In this document: in pieces, positions 43,248-44,113 of the stretch
Layout: each line of letters begins with the position of its first letter
Position numbering within the stretch: position 1 is the first letter of the stretch
Assembly (NCBI GenBank): GCA_018240635.1
Contig: JAFEFJ010000005.1
Coordinates: forward strand, 1-44,113
Source: Pseudomonadota bacterium
GTDB lineage: Bacteria; Pseudomonadota; Alphaproteobacteria; Acetobacterales; Acetobacteraceae
DNA: 44,113 nucleotides
Reading direction: 5' to 3'
Notes under the pieces: generated by a model
The model's database searches: none
Told to the model about the DNA's origin: nothing
Seen by the model: the letters and a program-made list of their open reading frames with translations, nothing else
Program-made: the position numbers and the translations under genes

Positions 43248-44012
43248 TCAGCCCGTGCGCATGGCACGGTATTCGCGGCGGACGATGTCCATCAGTTCCT
43301 CGACCGAGGTGGCGGCGGCGTCGCTTTCGTAGGTCACCGTGCCGCGCTGCATCAGCATGATGCGGTCCGCGATGTCCAGCGTCTGCGCGTAGTTGTGCAT
43401 GATCATCGCGATCGCGAGGCCGGATTTGTCGCGCAGGCGGCGGATCAGGTCGAGGATCAGTCCGGCCTCGCGCGCCCCCATCGCGGCGAGCGGCTCGTCA
43501 AGCAGCAGCACGCGGGCGTTGGAATTGACCGCGCGTGCCACTGCGATGGCCTGCCGCTGGCCGCCCGACAGGCGTTCCACCGCGACATCGACCGAGGTGA
43601 CATGCACGCCGATCGCGTCGAGCAGTTCGGCGGCGCGGCGGCGCATCGCGCGGTTGTTGAGCAGCCGCACCGGGCCGCGATGGACGATTTCGCGGTTGAG
43701 GAAAAGATTGTGATAGACGCTGAGGGAGTTCGCGAGCGCGAGATCCTGGTAGACGCACTCGATGCCGAGCGCGCGCGCATGATCGACCGAGCGCAGCAGC
43801 GTCTCGGCGCCATCGACGTAGAGGCGTCCTTCGGTCTGCTGCTGGAAGCCCGTCAGAATCTTGATGAGCGTGGATTTGCCCGCGCCGTTGTCGCCCAGGA
43901 TGCCGAGGATTTCGCCCGGGCGCAGATGCAGCGAGACGCCGTTCAGGGCCGTCACCGGGCCGAAGCGCTTGACGATCCCTTCGGCGCGCAGCGCGTCCGG
44001 CGTCGCGTTCAT
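43248..44012 (-). CDS. Sugar ABC transporter ATP-binding protein (CUT2, FrcA-like single-domain)
   Basis: A 254-residue ATPase that powers a CUT2-family sugar importer. Motifs: Walker A LGDNGAGKSTLIK, Q-loop YQDLAL, signature RLSGGQRQAIAVARA, Walker B RVLLLDEPLAAMG and the H-loop in IAMIMHNYAQ. It is half the length of RbsA/XylG, which carry two ATPase domains, and thus resembles the single-domain FrcA type of alphaproteobacteria. The start codon overlaps the stop of the upstream permease gene (ATGA, 44009-44012). Its stop is 6 bp from the convergent peptidase stop. Confidence 0.92.
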   Translation of the reverse strand: MNATPDALRAEGIVKRFGPVTALNGVSLHLRPGEILGILGDNGAGKSTLIKILTGFQQQTEGRLYVDGAETLLRSVDHARALGIECVYQDLALANSLSVYHNLFLNREIVHRGPVRLLNNRAMRRRAAELLDAIGVHVTSVDVAVERLSGGQRQAIAVARAVNSNARVLLLDEPLAAMGAREAGLILDLIRRLRDKSGLAIAMIMHNYAQTLDIADRIMLMQRGTVTYESDAAATSVEELMDIVRREYRAMRTG

Positions 44013-44113
44013 GGCGCACCCTGGCGCGCGAGGCGGGCCATATGGATGTTGAACAGCATCGCGCCCAGGATCGCGGCACCCAGGATGATGTTGAACACGA
44101 AGGCGTTGATGCC
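44009..44113 (-). CDS. Sugar ABC transporter permease, C-terminal fragment (runs off window)
   Basis: Only the last 34 codons are visible, on the minus strand. They encode a hydrophobic helix (NAFVFNIILGAAILGAMLFN) followed by a short basic tail (MARLARQ), as at the end of RbsC/FrcC-type permeases. The stop overlaps the ATP-binding-protein start by 4 bp, so the two are in one operon. Identification rests largely on this context. Confidence 0.7.
   Translation of the reverse strand, partial: GINAFVFNIILGAAILGAMLFNIHMARLARQGAP

Noticed and set aside
1-44113. CRISPR arrays, tRNA or rRNA genes, prophage and restriction or defence systems
   Set aside because: No regularly spaced repeats, cloverleaf sequences, phage structural genes or defence-type domains were seen on reading both strands.

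Overview
This is a high-GC (roughly mid-60s percent by eye) window from an alphaproteobacterium. The order rsmB, rpe, heparinase-like gene, glycosyltransferase, purH, followed by Acetobacteraceae-flavoured metabolic genes, makes Rhodospirillales/Acetobacteraceae the best guess; that is inference from gene order and protein style, not from a marker gene. I see no rRNA, tRNA, CRISPR array or intact insertion sequence.

Layout. (1) 1-6091: housekeeping block on the plus strand: 3' part of rsmB, rpe, a heparinase II/III family gene coupled to rpe, a GT4 glycosyltransferase and purH. (2) 6305-23062: core of an exopolysaccharide (EPS) locus of Wzx/Wzy type. It has a polyprenyl-phosphate glycosylphosphotransferase (initiation), a LuxR-type regulator with a degenerate receiver domain, glycosyltransferases, a Wzc/ExoP-type co-polymerase with a BY-kinase domain, a lytic transglycosylase, a short OPX (Wza-like) lipoprotein, a large outer-membrane beta-barrel, a methyltransferase, a 2-oxoglutarate oxygenase, a Wzx flippase and a Wzy-like polymerase. 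(3) 23025-23312: the decayed remains of a short-chain dehydrogenase. (4) 23483-34784: a second sugar module in several strand-switching pieces: an SDR epimerase-type enzyme, a DUF2172/DUF4910 aminopeptidase-like protein, an RmlC-type 3,5-epimerase, a GT2, a second Wzx-like flippase, a polysaccharide pyruvyl transferase, a NovU/TylC3-type C-methyltransferase, a CDP-glucose synthase (rfbF), a PIG-L deacetylase and a GT4. (5) 34785-35314: a gene-poor scar. (6) 35315-44113: apparently unrelated genes: a phosphopantetheinyl transferase, a glycoside-hydrolase-like protein with two tandem carbohydrate-binding modules, a CaiB/LLM pair, a split-barrel flavoprotein, a prolyl oligopeptidase, and the start of a CUT2-type sugar ABC transporter.

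How it fits together. Part 2 supplies initiation, repeat-unit assembly, flipping, polymerisation, chain-length control and export. The export end looks like the arrangement in which a short OPX protein lacking its own membrane pore relies on a separate beta-barrel porin. Part 4 probably makes and attaches an unusual sugar: a CDP-activated hexose that is C-methylated, epimerised and perhaps N-deacylated, with pyruvyl ketals as decoration. The 4,6-dehydratase such a pathway needs is not recognisable in the window, the C-methyltransferase has a Gln where related enzymes have an active-site His, and the DUF4910 protein has no established role. This module is the most likely place for undescribed chemistry.
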